A stretch of DNA of 32,563 nt from Candidatus Zixiibacteriota bacterium (GTDB lineage Bacteria; JAAXHH01), in assembly GCA_016867335.1 (NCBI GenBank), contig VGJU01000018.1:1-32563 (forward strand), given 5' to 3'. The position numbers and the translations under genes are program-made. Of the stretch, positions 14,982 through 24,745 are shown piece by piece. Every line of letters begins with the position of its first letter. Position 1 is the first letter of the stretch. The notes under the pieces were generated by a model. The model was given only the letters and a program-made list of their open reading frames with translations. It ran no database searches and was not told where the DNA came from.

Positions 14982-17503
14982 CATACAAACCCCGGCCCCA
15001 GCCCCAGTCCTGCATAAAAACCGGGGCGGTCGATCCGCGCCGTAAAATCGAGACGGAACATATACAAAAGTCCATTGATCGACAAACCTGCCTCATGATG
15101 ATATCGGTTCGGGGTGTTTGGCACAACCCCCTGCAGGGCAAGCCGGTTTCGGGTGGTAGCAGATAGCCATGTCCTGCCGTGTCCTCCAAAGACGCTCATC
15201 CCTATCGCGCGTTTTACCAAAGCGTTCCATCCAAACAATTCGAAGGGTGTAGTTCGAAAGTTGTGCTCCCAGAATATCGCTGCGTGGTGCTCTCCCTCGT
15301 ACGGTCTGTTCCACAGCGTTTTAAATACCCCCATCGAACTGCCCGGCCCCAGACTACCGTCCACCGACCCGTAGCGTTGTAGTGGGAGCGTGCCGTGCGA
15401 TACGCCACCCGTTACCCGCAGATCGAGCGTAAGGGGAAGCATCCTGCGTTTGAGCCATGTAGGAAATCGGCGCGAATAGCTTGCCGAGTAGCGGGCAAAA
15501 GAAAAATCGCTACCGGCAAGACGCGGATGGCTAAACTCAGCAGACAACATGATATGACGATAGGCGCGAGAACGGAACGCCTGCGGTGCTCTGCCCCAAT
15601 ACGCCTCTATGGCCACGGAACGAAGATCGCCCGCCTGTATCGCCGGATTGGGACGCTGAACTCGGTCGATACCAAACAGCGCATAATCGGTTTTTTTGGC
15701 AAGCGGACGGTGTTTTTCCATCCGGAAGCCGCCAGTCAGGCTCCAGCGCCCGTTTTTCCCGGCACGCATGTTCAAGTCGATATGGAGATGCTCGTTGTAA
15801 TAGTAGTCGAAATAGTCGTCCTGTCCTACAAGACTGGCAATGGCGGTCCACTTTTGAGGGTAGAGCGATAAAAACCGTGTGGCCGTATCCCGCAGATACT
15901 GCGCCGAAACGCCATATCGGTTCCTCGGCCCGAAACGCCATGCCATGCCGCCGCCATAAGACCATCGCCGGGTTTCGATACCATATCCGGCGGAGGTGTT
16001 GAGGGTCAGGTTCGATTTTGGAAACCAGAACCGCGCGGAGATCGTCCCGTGTCCGCCCTCCACGCGGTTGTAACGCAAAAAATAAGTAAAATACGGTTCC
16101 ACGATCGGGACGTTTCTCGATCCGTCCCCCTGACGTCGGCGCCCCGAAAGACTCGGTCGTCCGTCTCGCTCGCCGTTTGGCCGGTCGTCGTCGAAAGCGC
16201 CGCTTTTTTTGAGCGCGCTGGCGATAAACCCTTTGGGTTCGAATGCCTGAATAAACGTTTTGTTGGAGTCGATTTGGGCATAGGCGCGTTCTTCACGTTC
16301 GGTAAGCGGGATCAGACTCCGTTGTACCAGACTGTCGTTTTTCGCCAGCAACGTCCGTTCCGCCGGTGGCGTAAACACCGGAAGCGGAGACGGGCTTGGC
16401 CGACGTACAGCGGTCAGGCTGTCGGGAAAATCGCGCGACCGCCCGGTCACGCGATAGTTGGAGAACCGCGTCACCAGTCGCATATTCATCCGAGGAAAAG
16501 AAAGCCCTACGATGCCCGCCTTCAAACTCCCCTGCATCTGAAGCCCTACGGGTAGCCAGAACCCTTCGCCAAACCGGGCAAACTGCTGGGTGGCGTTCAG
16601 GACAAACTCTTGAACCGGTGGCGGAAACAAAACCGCTGCACTGGGTTTCAGATCCGCCTCGATCATGGCATAGTCACCGGCGATCACGGAAATGCGTCCT
16701 GCGATTCCCGTGTGCAGCTTGCTCTTAGGCGTCACGCCGATGTCGTATACGATACGTTTGTCGAGAAGTCGCTGCCCCATCATCTCAAACCGATAATATT
16801 TCAACGCCTCCGGATGAGCCGGTCCCATAAGCCGGTGCCCGAGCATATAGATCGTATCGTCATAGAGGTTGAATGTCGCCGCATCGCCACCCAACTGATC
16901 GAGCGTCTTTACATCGTCCATATCCTCGTCGAAAAACCGGTTCGAACTCCGACGATGGTATTTCACATACGTTTTCCATTTTTCTTTGGGGGTCCAAGTG
17001 ATGTCGGCTATGCCTTCCGAAAGAAACAAAATGTCCGAATCGTTTTCCACGGTAAGACGCGCAAAGCCTTCCGCCGTAAGCGACAGAAGACGAGACCTCC
17101 ATTCCTTTTTTCGTTCGATCACCCTGCGAACGATATCCTCGACCGACTCGTGTTCGGTCACGATGACCGGGTCCATATCGAATACGGCGGGAACCAGTTT
17201 TACGGCTTGAAACCCGCTTGCCGATTCTATGAGAAATTCCTGCGAAAAATACCCGATCAGACTGATCCGTATCGTCACCGGTAAACGGGGGACGGTCAAC
17301 ACAAATTTGCCTTCGGCGTTGGTCACGACGGCGTCAAACCCTCCGTCTACCTGCACGGTGACGTCGGAGATCGGTGTTTCGGTCACGGCATCGTGGACAA
17401 CACCCGCAACCGGATGTTGGGCGAGACCGGTGTGCGGGAGAAAAAGAACAGAGAGGATAAACAAGAAGGAAGCTTGAAGGGTGAAGAAAGACATAAAGCG
17501 CAT
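14978..17503 (-). CDS. DUF5686 outer-membrane protein with N-terminal carboxypeptidase-regulatory-like domain
   Basis: Signal peptide; VAGVVHDAVTETPISDVTVQVDGGFDAVVTNAEGKFVLTVPRLPVTIRISLIGY; VEDIVRRVIERKKEW...; C-terminal beta-rich region ending in W. Confidence 0.85.
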   Translation of the reverse strand: MRFMSFFTLQASFLFILSVLFLPHTGLAQHPVAGVVHDAVTETPISDVTVQVDGGFDAVVTNAEGKFVLTVPRLPVTIRISLIGYFSQEFLIESASGFQAVKLVPAVFDMDPVIVTEHESVEDIVRRVIERKKEWRSRLLSLTAEGFARLTVENDSDILFLSEGIADITWTPKEKWKTYVKYHRRSSNRFFDEDMDDVKTLDQLGGDAATFNLYDDTIYMLGHRLMGPAHPEALKYYRFEMMGQRLLDKRIVYDIGVTPKSKLHTGIAGRISVIAGDYAMIEADLKPSAAVLFPPPVQEFVLNATQQFARFGEGFWLPVGLQMQGSLKAGIVGLSFPRMNMRLVTRFSNYRVTGRSRDFPDSLTAVRRPSPSPLPVFTPPAERTLLAKNDSLVQRSLIPLTEREERAYAQIDSNKTFIQAFEPKGFIASALKKSGAFDDDRPNGERDGRPSLSGRRRQGDGSRNVPIVEPYFTYFLRYNRVEGGHGTISARFWFPKSNLTLNTSAGYGIETRRWSYGGGMAWRFGPRNRYGVSAQYLRDTATRFLSLYPQKWTAIASLVGQDDYFDYYYNEHLHIDLNMRAGKNGRWSLTGGFRMEKHRPLAKKTDYALFGIDRVQRPNPAIQAGDLRSVAIEAYWGRAPQAFRSRAYRHIMLSAEFSHPRLAGSDFSFARYSASYSRRFPTWLKRRMLPLTLDLRVTGGVSHGTLPLQRYGSVDGSLGPGSSMGVFKTLWNRPYEGEHHAAIFWEHNFRTTPFELFGWNALVKRAIGMSVFGGHGRTWLSATTRNRLALQGVVPNTPNRYHHEAGLSINGLLYMFRLDFTARIDRPGFYAGLGLGPGFVW

Positions 17504-17515
17504 CCTTCTTCTCCC

Positions 17516-18261
17516 TTACGTCCGTCCACCGCAAGCCACGATGGTCTGTCCCGTGACAAAGGAGGAAGCGTCGGAAAGCAGAAATTCGACTACGGAGGCG
17601 ATTTCGGACGGGTCGGCCATCCGGCCCATGGGAGTAACGCGATGATGGCTTCGACGGCGCCGGGGTTGGAGGAGCGGGCCAGGTCGGTGTCGGTAAGCCC
17701 CGGTGCGACGCAGTTGACCCGTACATGCGGGGCAAAGGCTACTGCACAGTGCCGGGTAAACGAGATCACCGCCGCCTTGGCAGTCGCATACGGAATCATC
17801 TCTTTTTTGAGTACGACGCCAGCCAAAGATGCTACGTTGACGATCCGGCCGTACCCACGCTCGATCATCTCGTCCTTGACCGCCCAAGTGGTCAGAAACG
17901 GACCGTCCACATTGACGGCAAACATCCGTTTCCACTGGTCGAAGTCCACCTTGGTATGGTCCGTGCTGACGGCCACCCCTGCGTTGTTGACCAAAAGATC
18001 GACCGGGCCAAGCCGCGTCCGGATTTCGTTTACCATCCGCTCCACGGCATCCGGTTGCGAAACGTCGGCCTGAACGACCATGCCGTCGGCTCCGACGGTT
18101 TTTATGAGAGACAGGGTTTTGCGCGCCTCGTCCTCGTTTTTTTCGTAGTTGACAGCCACCGATGCGCCATTGCGCGCCAACATTTCGCACACGGCGCGTC
18201 CGATGCCGCGCGCGCCGCCCGTTACCAACGCGACGCGATGTTCGAACAGGCGATGGGACAT
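17516..18261 (-). pseudogene. SDR family oxidoreductase (FabG-like), single-base frameshift near 17640-17645
   Basis: [39 protein letters not shown]...NNAG...[11 protein letters not shown]...[15 protein letters not shown] in one frame; conserved tail [40 protein letters not shown] in another frame. Confidence 0.85.
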
Positions 18262-18347
18262 AAAGATCTCCCGGTAAATAGGGGCATGAGGGATAGAGTC
18301 ACGACATGCCGGACCCTGCAATGGGGCGTATCATACTGCGCCCTGCA

Positions 18348-19178
18348 TCACCCGTACGGTCCTTTGGAATGACGGCCTAAAAAGCGTTGCAACCGTTCGT
18401 CCGCACCTTCCCAGACATGGGCGGGCATCCGGTAATCGATAAACGGATACAACCGTTGGGTGATTACCCGCCGCGCGTAGGTTACTCCGCCGAGATACCG
18501 GGTACGGTCCGATACGTTGGGCGCGCCGCGATGCCATGTCTGGTTGTTGAACATATACCCGCCCCCGGCTTTTGTCAGCAATGATACCGGGCTTTGTCCC
18601 TCAAACGACGGACGGTCCTGCGTGGAGGGTTGTCGCCCCGAATAATGACTCCCGGGAACGACCTGTGTCGGTCCGAACGCGACGGTCTCTACGTCGGTTA
18701 ATGGGATCAGCAGGTTGACGACAAAACAGGGCGGCAACAGCGTCGCGTCGTGCCGAACGACAGTGTCCGATAGAGGCCAGAACAGTACGTCGTCCACATG
18801 CCACCCCCCCGGTCCGTCCGCGGTCTGCGACGGATTAGGCGCGTTGTAGAGCGCATTTTGCGACATCATGTGACAGTCGCCCCCCAATATAGCCTCGGCG
18901 ATGCCGGCAAACGGCTCACGGACGATCAGATCACGGAAAGCGACATCGTATTCGAACATCCGCATCAAACTCATCCCACGGATATGGTCGCCTTGTTCGT
19001 CTTCGCGGATGCGGGGATCGGCAAGTTTGCGTATCATGGCGCTACGCAAGGCATCGACTTCGTCGTCGTCGAGTACAGCACCAAAAAAATAATACCCGTC
19101 ACGGTGAAACTGTTCTACAATACGCTGTGTTTCTTCCGGTGTATACGCTTCGCCTTTTTTGATCGGGCTGGAGAGCAT
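18348..19178 (-). CDS. phytanoyl-CoA dioxygenase (PhyH) family protein
   Basis: ETQRIVEQFHRDGYYFFGAVLDDDEVDALR...; HxD in GGWHVDDV; distal H in NNQTWHRGAPN. Confidence 0.9.
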   Translation of the reverse strand: MLSSPIKKGEAYTPEETQRIVEQFHRDGYYFFGAVLDDDEVDALRSAMIRKLADPRIREDEQGDHIRGMSLMRMFEYDVAFRDLIVREPFAGIAEAILGGDCHMMSQNALYNAPNPSQTADGPGGWHVDDVLFWPLSDTVVRHDATLLPPCFVVNLLIPLTDVETVAFGPTQVVPGSHYSGRQPSTQDRPSFEGQSPVSLLTKAGGGYMFNNQTWHRGAPNVSDRTRYLGGVTYARRVITQRLYPFIDYRMPAHVWEGADERLQRFLGRHSKGPYG

Positions 19179-19298
19179 GGATGTGCTCCGGGGGGGTTGA
19201 TGGGTAGTCCTGGGTCTGTTCCCAAGATATGGCACTGGCCGACAGAATCAATGGGTTTGTGCAGGGAAAAATCTCGCTTCCCCTCCGAGAGACTTGCC

Positions 19299-19946
19299 AT
19301 GCGACGTCCTGTTTCCGGGTTCTCACTACTGGCTGGTTTGCTCTTGCTGGCCGGTCTCGAACTGTCATGCGGCACCAAACCGCCCGTCACCGTCGATCCT
19401 GCATACCGCGAAGCGAAGTTGCGCCGCGTACTCGTGCTGCCCGTGACCGGGGTGTCGGCCAAAGAGTCCGATGCCATGGCACGCGAAATCGCCTCGGGGC
19501 TCGCCGAACGAAACGATTACGTCTTGGTCGCCTACCATGCGGGTCTGGTTCCCGAATTCGACCGGGCGCTGACCCTTGCCCGCCAAATAGGCGCCGCCCT
19601 GCCGTTGCGCGACCAACTCGAATTAGGAAAAACAATAGGAGTCGACGCGATCATCGTGACCCATCGGTCGACGATTACGCCATCGGGGGTCGCATATCGG
19701 TTCGAATCGGAAACCGAAGCGGTCATCCGAGCGCGCCAGAGCGGGCAATCTCCCAGCCCGAAGGACACTCAGGTATCTGGGGGCTACACACCGATTTCCA
19801 TCTCCTTTCCTTCCGGTCTGTTGCGGTGTCAGATGATCGAAACGGCAAGCGGGCAGCGGCTGTGGGAAGCGCAGGAGACCATCGCAACCTTTGCCGCCCT
19901 GAAAAAACTGATAGGACATGTCCCGGCGGCAGGCGACGGACGTTAG
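19299..19946 (+). CDS. putative lipoprotein of unknown function
   Basis: MRRPVSGFSLLAGLLLLAGLELSCGTKPP (lipobox LSC); RRVLVLPVTGVSAKESDAMAREIASGLAERNDYVLV. Confidence 0.75.
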   Translation: MRRPVSGFSLLAGLLLLAGLELSCGTKPPVTVDPAYREAKLRRVLVLPVTGVSAKESDAMAREIASGLAERNDYVLVAYHAGLVPEFDRALTLARQIGAALPLRDQLELGKTIGVDAIIVTHRSTITPSGVAYRFESETEAVIRARQSGQSPSPKDTQVSGGYTPISISFPSGLLRCQMIETASGQRLWEAQETIATFAALKKLIGHVPAAGDGR

Positions 19947-20016
19947 CGGATCGACTTGTTTAGCGACAACACGGACCTGCTGTCCCATCCGTAGTGGCGG
20001 CCCGTGAGGAGACTGT

Positions 20017-20967
20017 ATGCGTAGTGCGATCTCAACCCTTGGTGGCATTCTTTCTCCGTTGCAACGAACGGTGAAGGATCCCTTGCTTCTCTTCTTCAGC
20101 ATCATGTTGATCTTTCCCACTCAGGCTCAGGACCGCAATCCCGCTATGCTCACATGGAATGACATCGCCGCGCTGCCTGCCCCCGCCGCCGGGCTTCGCA
20201 TCCCCTATGGCGATGGGGCGTTTCAGTTTGGAGACCTCCGTCTGCCCGAAGGGACCGGTCCGTATCCCGTGGCAGTAGTTATCCACGGCGGATGTTGGCT
20301 GTCCCGGATCGATCTCGAACACGCAGGACATCTGAGTGTCGCGTTAAACCGCGCCGGTCTGGCGACATGGACGCTCGAATATCGACGGATCGGCAACCCC
20401 GGCGGTGGTTGGCCCGGCACGTTCGAAGACGTCGCCGCCGGAACCGACCATCTGCGTACGCTGGCGACGCGGTTTCCGTTGGATATAAAACGGGTGGTTC
20501 TTATCGGTCATTCGGCAGGCGGGCATCTTGCGTTGTGGACGGCAGCAAGACCTAATTTCCTGAAGACACATCCACTTTTCTCGCGAGATCCGCTACGGGT
20601 GCAAGGCGTTGTGGCACTCGCGGGAATTACCGATCTGAGGGCTTACGGCACGGGCTCGGGAAACTGCAATGCTTCGGTTTATCCGCTGATGGGGGGAACG
20701 CCCGCCGAGGTCCCGGAGCGCTATGCGCTTGCCAATCCCGTCGAACTCGCACTGTCCGGCGTGCCGGTGTGGCTGGTGCATGGTACGGAAGATGTTATCG
20801 TGCCCGTCGAACAAAGCCGCCGTTTCCGGGACATAGCGCGGTCGAAGGGAGGCGAAGCCAGCTTGCTGACGATACAAAACGCCGGGCATTTCGAACCGAT
20901 CGCGCCGTTTACGCCGGCATGGAAAGAGGTGGAAAGCGTCGTACGAGGGCTGGTCGCGCTACCTTGA
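20017..20967 (+). CDS. alpha/beta hydrolase
   Basis: VVIHGGCWLSRID; nucleophile elbow GHSAGGHLALW; LVHGTEDVIVPVEQSRRF; terminal NAGHFEPI. Confidence 0.9.
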   Translation: MRSAISTLGGILSPLQRTVKDPLLLFFSIMLIFPTQAQDRNPAMLTWNDIAALPAPAAGLRIPYGDGAFQFGDLRLPEGTGPYPVAVVIHGGCWLSRIDLEHAGHLSVALNRAGLATWTLEYRRIGNPGGGWPGTFEDVAAGTDHLRTLATRFPLDIKRVVLIGHSAGGHLALWTAARPNFLKTHPLFSRDPLRVQGVVALAGITDLRAYGTGSGNCNASVYPLMGGTPAEVPERYALANPVELALSGVPVWLVHGTEDVIVPVEQSRRFRDIARSKGGEASLLTIQNAGHFEPIAPFTPAWKEVESVVRGLVALP

Positions 20968-20968
20968 T

Positions 20969-21070
20969 GTAATACCGATTTGGATTTAGATTTTGAACAG
21001 AACAGCGAGTCCATAACTGTCGAAGATAGCTTGTGGTACCACTGGCAAGCATACTCCCCGCAGGTGGAAG
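20969..21070 (+). repeat. dispersed repeat copy 2
   Basis: TAATACCGATTTGGATTTAGATTTTGAACAGAACAGCGAGTCC...CTCCCCGCAGGTGGAAG; same blocks and orientation as 10642-10730. Confidence 0.75.
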
Positions 21071-21144
21071 GCGTAAAGCTGCCTTCGGAAGGCTCCGGGG
21101 GAGGCTTCAACCCTTTTGTCCATTGGTATTGCATAGGAGTTACC

Positions 21145-22002
21145 ATGCCCACCACCCGTGTACATCGTATTCTGCAATCCGGCGCGGTTGTCTTCCCCGG
21201 CGTCTACGATACGCTTTCCGCCAGAATCGCCGAACAAGCCGGTTTTCGCATGGCCTTTATTTCCGGGTACGCCGTGTCGGCTACAGCCATCGGCGAGCCG
21301 GACTTTGGACTTCTGAGCGGAACCGAGATGATCGACCGGGCCCGGTCGATCTGCGCCAGTGTGTCGATTCCCATCATCGTGGATGCAGACACGGGCTATG
21401 GCAACCCGCTCAACGTACATCGGACTGTAACCCAGCTTATCGCTGCCGGCGCCGCCGGATGTTTTCTCGAAGATCAGGTATGGCCCAAACGATGTGGTCA
21501 CATGCGCAACAAGCGGGTGATCGAGCGGGAGTCGTATATCCAGAAGATACGCGCGGCGGTGGATGCGCGTGGCGACCGCGACTTTTTTATCGTAGCGCGG
21601 ACCGACGCCGAAGCGGTAATAGGTATGGATGAGGCGATAGCCCGCGTAGTCGGCGCGCGCGAAGCCGGGGCGGACGCCAGCTTTGTCGAAGCGCCCGGTA
21701 GCCGCGAGCAACTGGCGGAGGTAGGGCGCCGTTCCCCGCGTCCCAACGTGGCCAACATGATCGAAGGGGGAAAAACGCCCGTGCTACCCCAGGAGGAAAT
21801 GGAAAAACTTGGCTTCGACCTGATCCTTTACCCGCTTACGGGTTTGTACGCCGCCGCCGAGGCGTTGTCCATCCTGTACCGAACGCTCAAGGAAAAAGGC
21901 ACGTCGCTGAGCGAAGCGGATCGGCTGATGGCGTTTTCCCGGTTTAACGAATTGATCGGGCTGGAAAAAAAGTATGCGTTGGCCGAACGGTTTGGGGAAT
22001 AG
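21145..22002 (+). CDS. isocitrate lyase / PEP mutase superfamily protein
   Basis: PGVYDTLSARIAEQAGFRMAFISGYAVSA...IIVDADTGYGNPLNVHRTV...FLEDQVWPKRCGHMRNK. Confidence 0.93.
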   Translation: MPTTRVHRILQSGAVVFPGVYDTLSARIAEQAGFRMAFISGYAVSATAIGEPDFGLLSGTEMIDRARSICASVSIPIIVDADTGYGNPLNVHRTVTQLIAAGAAGCFLEDQVWPKRCGHMRNKRVIERESYIQKIRAAVDARGDRDFFIVARTDAEAVIGMDEAIARVVGAREAGADASFVEAPGSREQLAEVGRRSPRPNVANMIEGGKTPVLPQEEMEKLGFDLILYPLTGLYAAAEALSILYRTLKEKGTSLSEADRLMAFSRFNELIGLEKKYALAERFGE

Positions 22003-22012
22003 AAACGCATAG

Positions 22013-22047
22013 GGGGTGGGGGCGCATAAGCTATGCGCCCCCACCCC
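22013..22047. terminator. perfect 16-bp stem / 3-nt loop hairpin between convergent genes
   Basis: GGGGTGGGGGCGCATA-AGC-TATGCGCCCCCACCCC; minus-strand CDS stop lies within the hairpin. Confidence 0.7.
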
Positions 22048-22564
22048 GCAACACGGGTTCGATATACAAGGGGAAAAGCCCTTCCACCTCTTTGGGCGGA
22101 CCGGGCAGGATAAACAGCGTGATTCCGCTGTAGTCTGCGGTGATGCAGTGCCCCCAGCCTGCAAGGTTCGGGCCGGCGGCGGCCCGAACCGGAACTGTCG
22201 CCACCTTGCGCATCGCTGGGCCAATCTCCGCGTCTTCCGCCAGCCTTAGCTTGTGGCGGAAATGCGTCACCAGCCCCTCGTCCACCACTACGCCGCGCCC
22301 CATCATCCGCGCCACCGTTTCCACCGTAAGATCGTCCGGCGTCGGTCCCAACCCCCCCGTCGTGATGATATGCGTCGCCCCGCGCGCGGCGGCGGACGAA
22401 ACTGCGGCGACGATATCGGCGGGGTCGTCGCGCACCGTGACGATACGGCGGACGCGTCCGCCCACCGCCACCACGCGACCCGCCAGCCACGCCGCGTTGA
22501 CGTCGGCAACTCTGCCCAGTATAAGTTCCGTACCGATGGTTACGATATCGACAAGGGGGGACAT
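22031..22564 (-). CDS. CinA N-terminal / MoaB-like molybdopterin-binding domain protein (short paralog)
   Basis: VDIVTIGTELILGRVADVNAAWLAGRVVAVGGRVRRIVTVRDD...IITTGGLGPTPDDLTVETVA...LPGPPKEVEGLF. Confidence 0.9.
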   Translation of the reverse strand: MSPLVDIVTIGTELILGRVADVNAAWLAGRVVAVGGRVRRIVTVRDDPADIVAAVSSAAARGATHIITTGGLGPTPDDLTVETVARMMGRGVVVDEGLVTHFRHKLRLAEDAEIGPAMRKVATVPVRAAAGPNLAGWGHCITADYSGITLFILPGPPKEVEGLFPLYIEPVLRGGGA

Positions 22565-22568
22565 ACGG

Positions 22569-23372
22569 TTATGCGTCGTACAGTTCCATCTGTTTGCCCT
22601 GTTCGGCGACAAGGATGGATAGATATTCGACGGCGGCGTTGAGGATATGCTGCGCATCCGCCGCATCTTTTCCGTTTGCCACGATATCTACGGGAAGCCC
22701 CTGTTCCAAGGCATGCCGCATAGCGACATACGCCTTGAGATAGGTGGTAGGATATCGGGCCATGACGGCTTCCAAAAGCGGTGACACTTCCGATTCGAAC
22801 ATGTTGACGATGACACGCAAAGCGGCGCTGCGCGTCTGCACCGAAGCGGAGATAAATTCGGCCACATAGCCGTTAAACAGTGCTTCCATCTCGCGCGGCG
22901 GGCCGGGAAGCACAAAAAAGGTGACCTCGTCTTTGACGAGTTTTATACACGGCGCCCAGCCTACGGGGTTGTGAAACACCTCGGCGCCTTCCGGCACGGT
23001 CGCCATCTTGAGCATCGGCGGCGTGGCTTCTTCTCGGGTGGTCAGGTTGCGTCGACGCATAAAATCTTCCAGCGTAGCCTCGTCCAACACAGGGTCGACG
23101 CCGGCCAGCCGCGCAAGCGCCTCGACCGTCATGTCGTCGGGTGTCGGGCCTAGCCCGCCGGTGACTATCACGACACGGGCACGACGCGACAACGCATCTT
23201 CGAGCGAGGCTACGATCTCGTCCATGTCGTCCGGAACGACGGTCATGCGGCGCAACGCCCCACCCAGCACGGCGACCTGACCCGCGATCCAGTGCGCGTT
23301 GGTATCCTGAATACGCCCCATGATCAGTTCGGTGCCGATCGAATACACCTCTACGGTCAGGTCTGCGGCCAT
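22569..23372 (-). CDS. CinA N-terminal / MoaB-like molybdopterin-binding domain protein (long paralog)
   Basis: VEVYSIGTELIMGRIQDTNAHWIAGQVAVLGGALRRMTVVPDD...IVTGGLGPTPDDMTVEALARLAG...LPGPPREMEALF. Confidence 0.9.
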   Translation of the reverse strand: MAADLTVEVYSIGTELIMGRIQDTNAHWIAGQVAVLGGALRRMTVVPDDMDEIVASLEDALSRRARVVIVTGGLGPTPDDMTVEALARLAGVDPVLDEATLEDFMRRRNLTTREEATPPMLKMATVPEGAEVFHNPVGWAPCIKLVKDEVTFFVLPGPPREMEALFNGYVAEFISASVQTRSAALRVIVNMFESEVSPLLEAVMARYPTTYLKAYVAMRHALEQGLPVDIVANGKDAADAQHILNAAVEYLSILVAEQGKQMELYDA

Positions 23373-23375
23373 CGT

Positions 23376-24734
23376 CTATCCCCTTACCTTTTTCAGCGTC
23401 TCTTTGACGCTGTCGGTAAAGATGTCCATCATGTAGTCGATATGCTCACGGTTGACGATGAGCGGCGGGGCAAAAGCGATCCAGTTGGGATCGAAACGGG
23501 TAAGCAGTCCCTTTTTGAGCGCGGTCTTGCCGACCTGTACGCCAAATTTGACATCCGGCCCAAACGGCTCTCTTGTCTCCGTATTTTTGACAAACTCGAT
23601 ACCGACAAGCAACCCCTTGCCTCGGATTTCGCCGACGATGCCCAGTTCGGCAAGCGATTCGAGACGGCTTCGCAGATAGGCGCCCATCTCTCTTGCCCGC
23701 GCCGGCAGATCGCGTTCCACGATCTCGGCCAGACAGGCCAGCCCGGCTGCCGCGGCCACCGGATTTCCGCCATAAGTGTGTCCGTGCGAAAACTCGACCT
23801 CGTCCTCGTCGCTACCCCAAAACGCTTCCGCCATCGTATCTCGAAATGCGATACCCGCCAAGGGGATATACCCGCTGGACATTCCCTTTCCCATACACAG
23901 AATGTCCGGCGTAACGCCAAACGTATGCGAAGCGAACATCTGACCGGTCCGTCCGAACCCGGTAATGATCTCGTCAAAGATAAGCAACACGTTGTGTCGG
24001 TCGCACAGTTCCCGGATAGCCGGCAGATACTCCGCCGGCGGAGTCACGACGCCACCCGTGTTGCCGATCGGCTCTAAAATCACCGCGGCTACGGTATCGG
24101 AGCCTTCGAGTTGTATCATATCCTCAATGGTGCGCGCGCAGAAAACATCGCATGCAGGATACGTCTTTTCATACGGACACCGGAAACAGGTCGGCGGATG
24201 GACATGCAGAAAACCGGGTAACATAGGCTCGAACATCGTCTTGCGCCGACGCGTGCCTGTGGCGGACAAGGCGCCCATCGTAGCTCCATGATAGCCGTAG
24301 TACCGGGCGATGATCTTGTATTTGTTGGGATGCCCAGTCTGTTTGTGGTACTGACGCGCTAATTTCATGGCCGCTTCGGTGGCTTCCGACCCGCCGGACA
24401 GCAGTTTTATCGTATTCAGATTGCCGGGCGTGACTTCCCCCAGTCGGCGAACCAACTCGATGGCCGGCGGGTTGGTGGCATGGAGCGGCGGCGCAAAGGC
24501 GATCGTATCGAGTTGGGCTTTGATGGCCCCGATGACGCGTCGGTTGTTGTGCCCTACTGTCACCACGAAAATACCCGACAGACCGTCCATGATTCGTCGG
24601 CCATGCACATCCTCGTACCAAACTCCGTCCGCCTTGGTGATAACCAGGGGATCTTCGATAAACGTCTGCATCTGGCGCAGATCGAGTACCATGTGACGCA
24701 ATGTTTCGGACGCCAGAAGTTGTTCTGTATCCAT
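23376..24734 (-). CDS. class III PLP-dependent aminotransferase
   Basis: LSGGSEATEAAMKLARQYHKQTG; LIFDEIITGFGRTGQMFA; PDILCMGKGMSSGYIPL; HGHTYGGNPVAAAAGLA. Confidence 0.95.
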   Translation of the reverse strand: MDTEQLLASETLRHMVLDLRQMQTFIEDPLVITKADGVWYEDVHGRRIMDGLSGIFVVTVGHNNRRVIGAIKAQLDTIAFAPPLHATNPPAIELVRRLGEVTPGNLNTIKLLSGGSEATEAAMKLARQYHKQTGHPNKYKIIARYYGYHGATMGALSATGTRRRKTMFEPMLPGFLHVHPPTCFRCPYEKTYPACDVFCARTIEDMIQLEGSDTVAAVILEPIGNTGGVVTPPAEYLPAIRELCDRHNVLLIFDEIITGFGRTGQMFASHTFGVTPDILCMGKGMSSGYIPLAGIAFRDTMAEAFWGSDEDEVEFSHGHTYGGNPVAAAAGLACLAEIVERDLPARAREMGAYLRSRLESLAELGIVGEIRGKGLLVGIEFVKNTETREPFGPDVKFGVQVGKTALKKGLLTRFDPNWIAFAPPLIVNREHIDYMMDIFTDSVKETLKKVRG

Positions 24735-24745
24735 CAACGTCCTCT

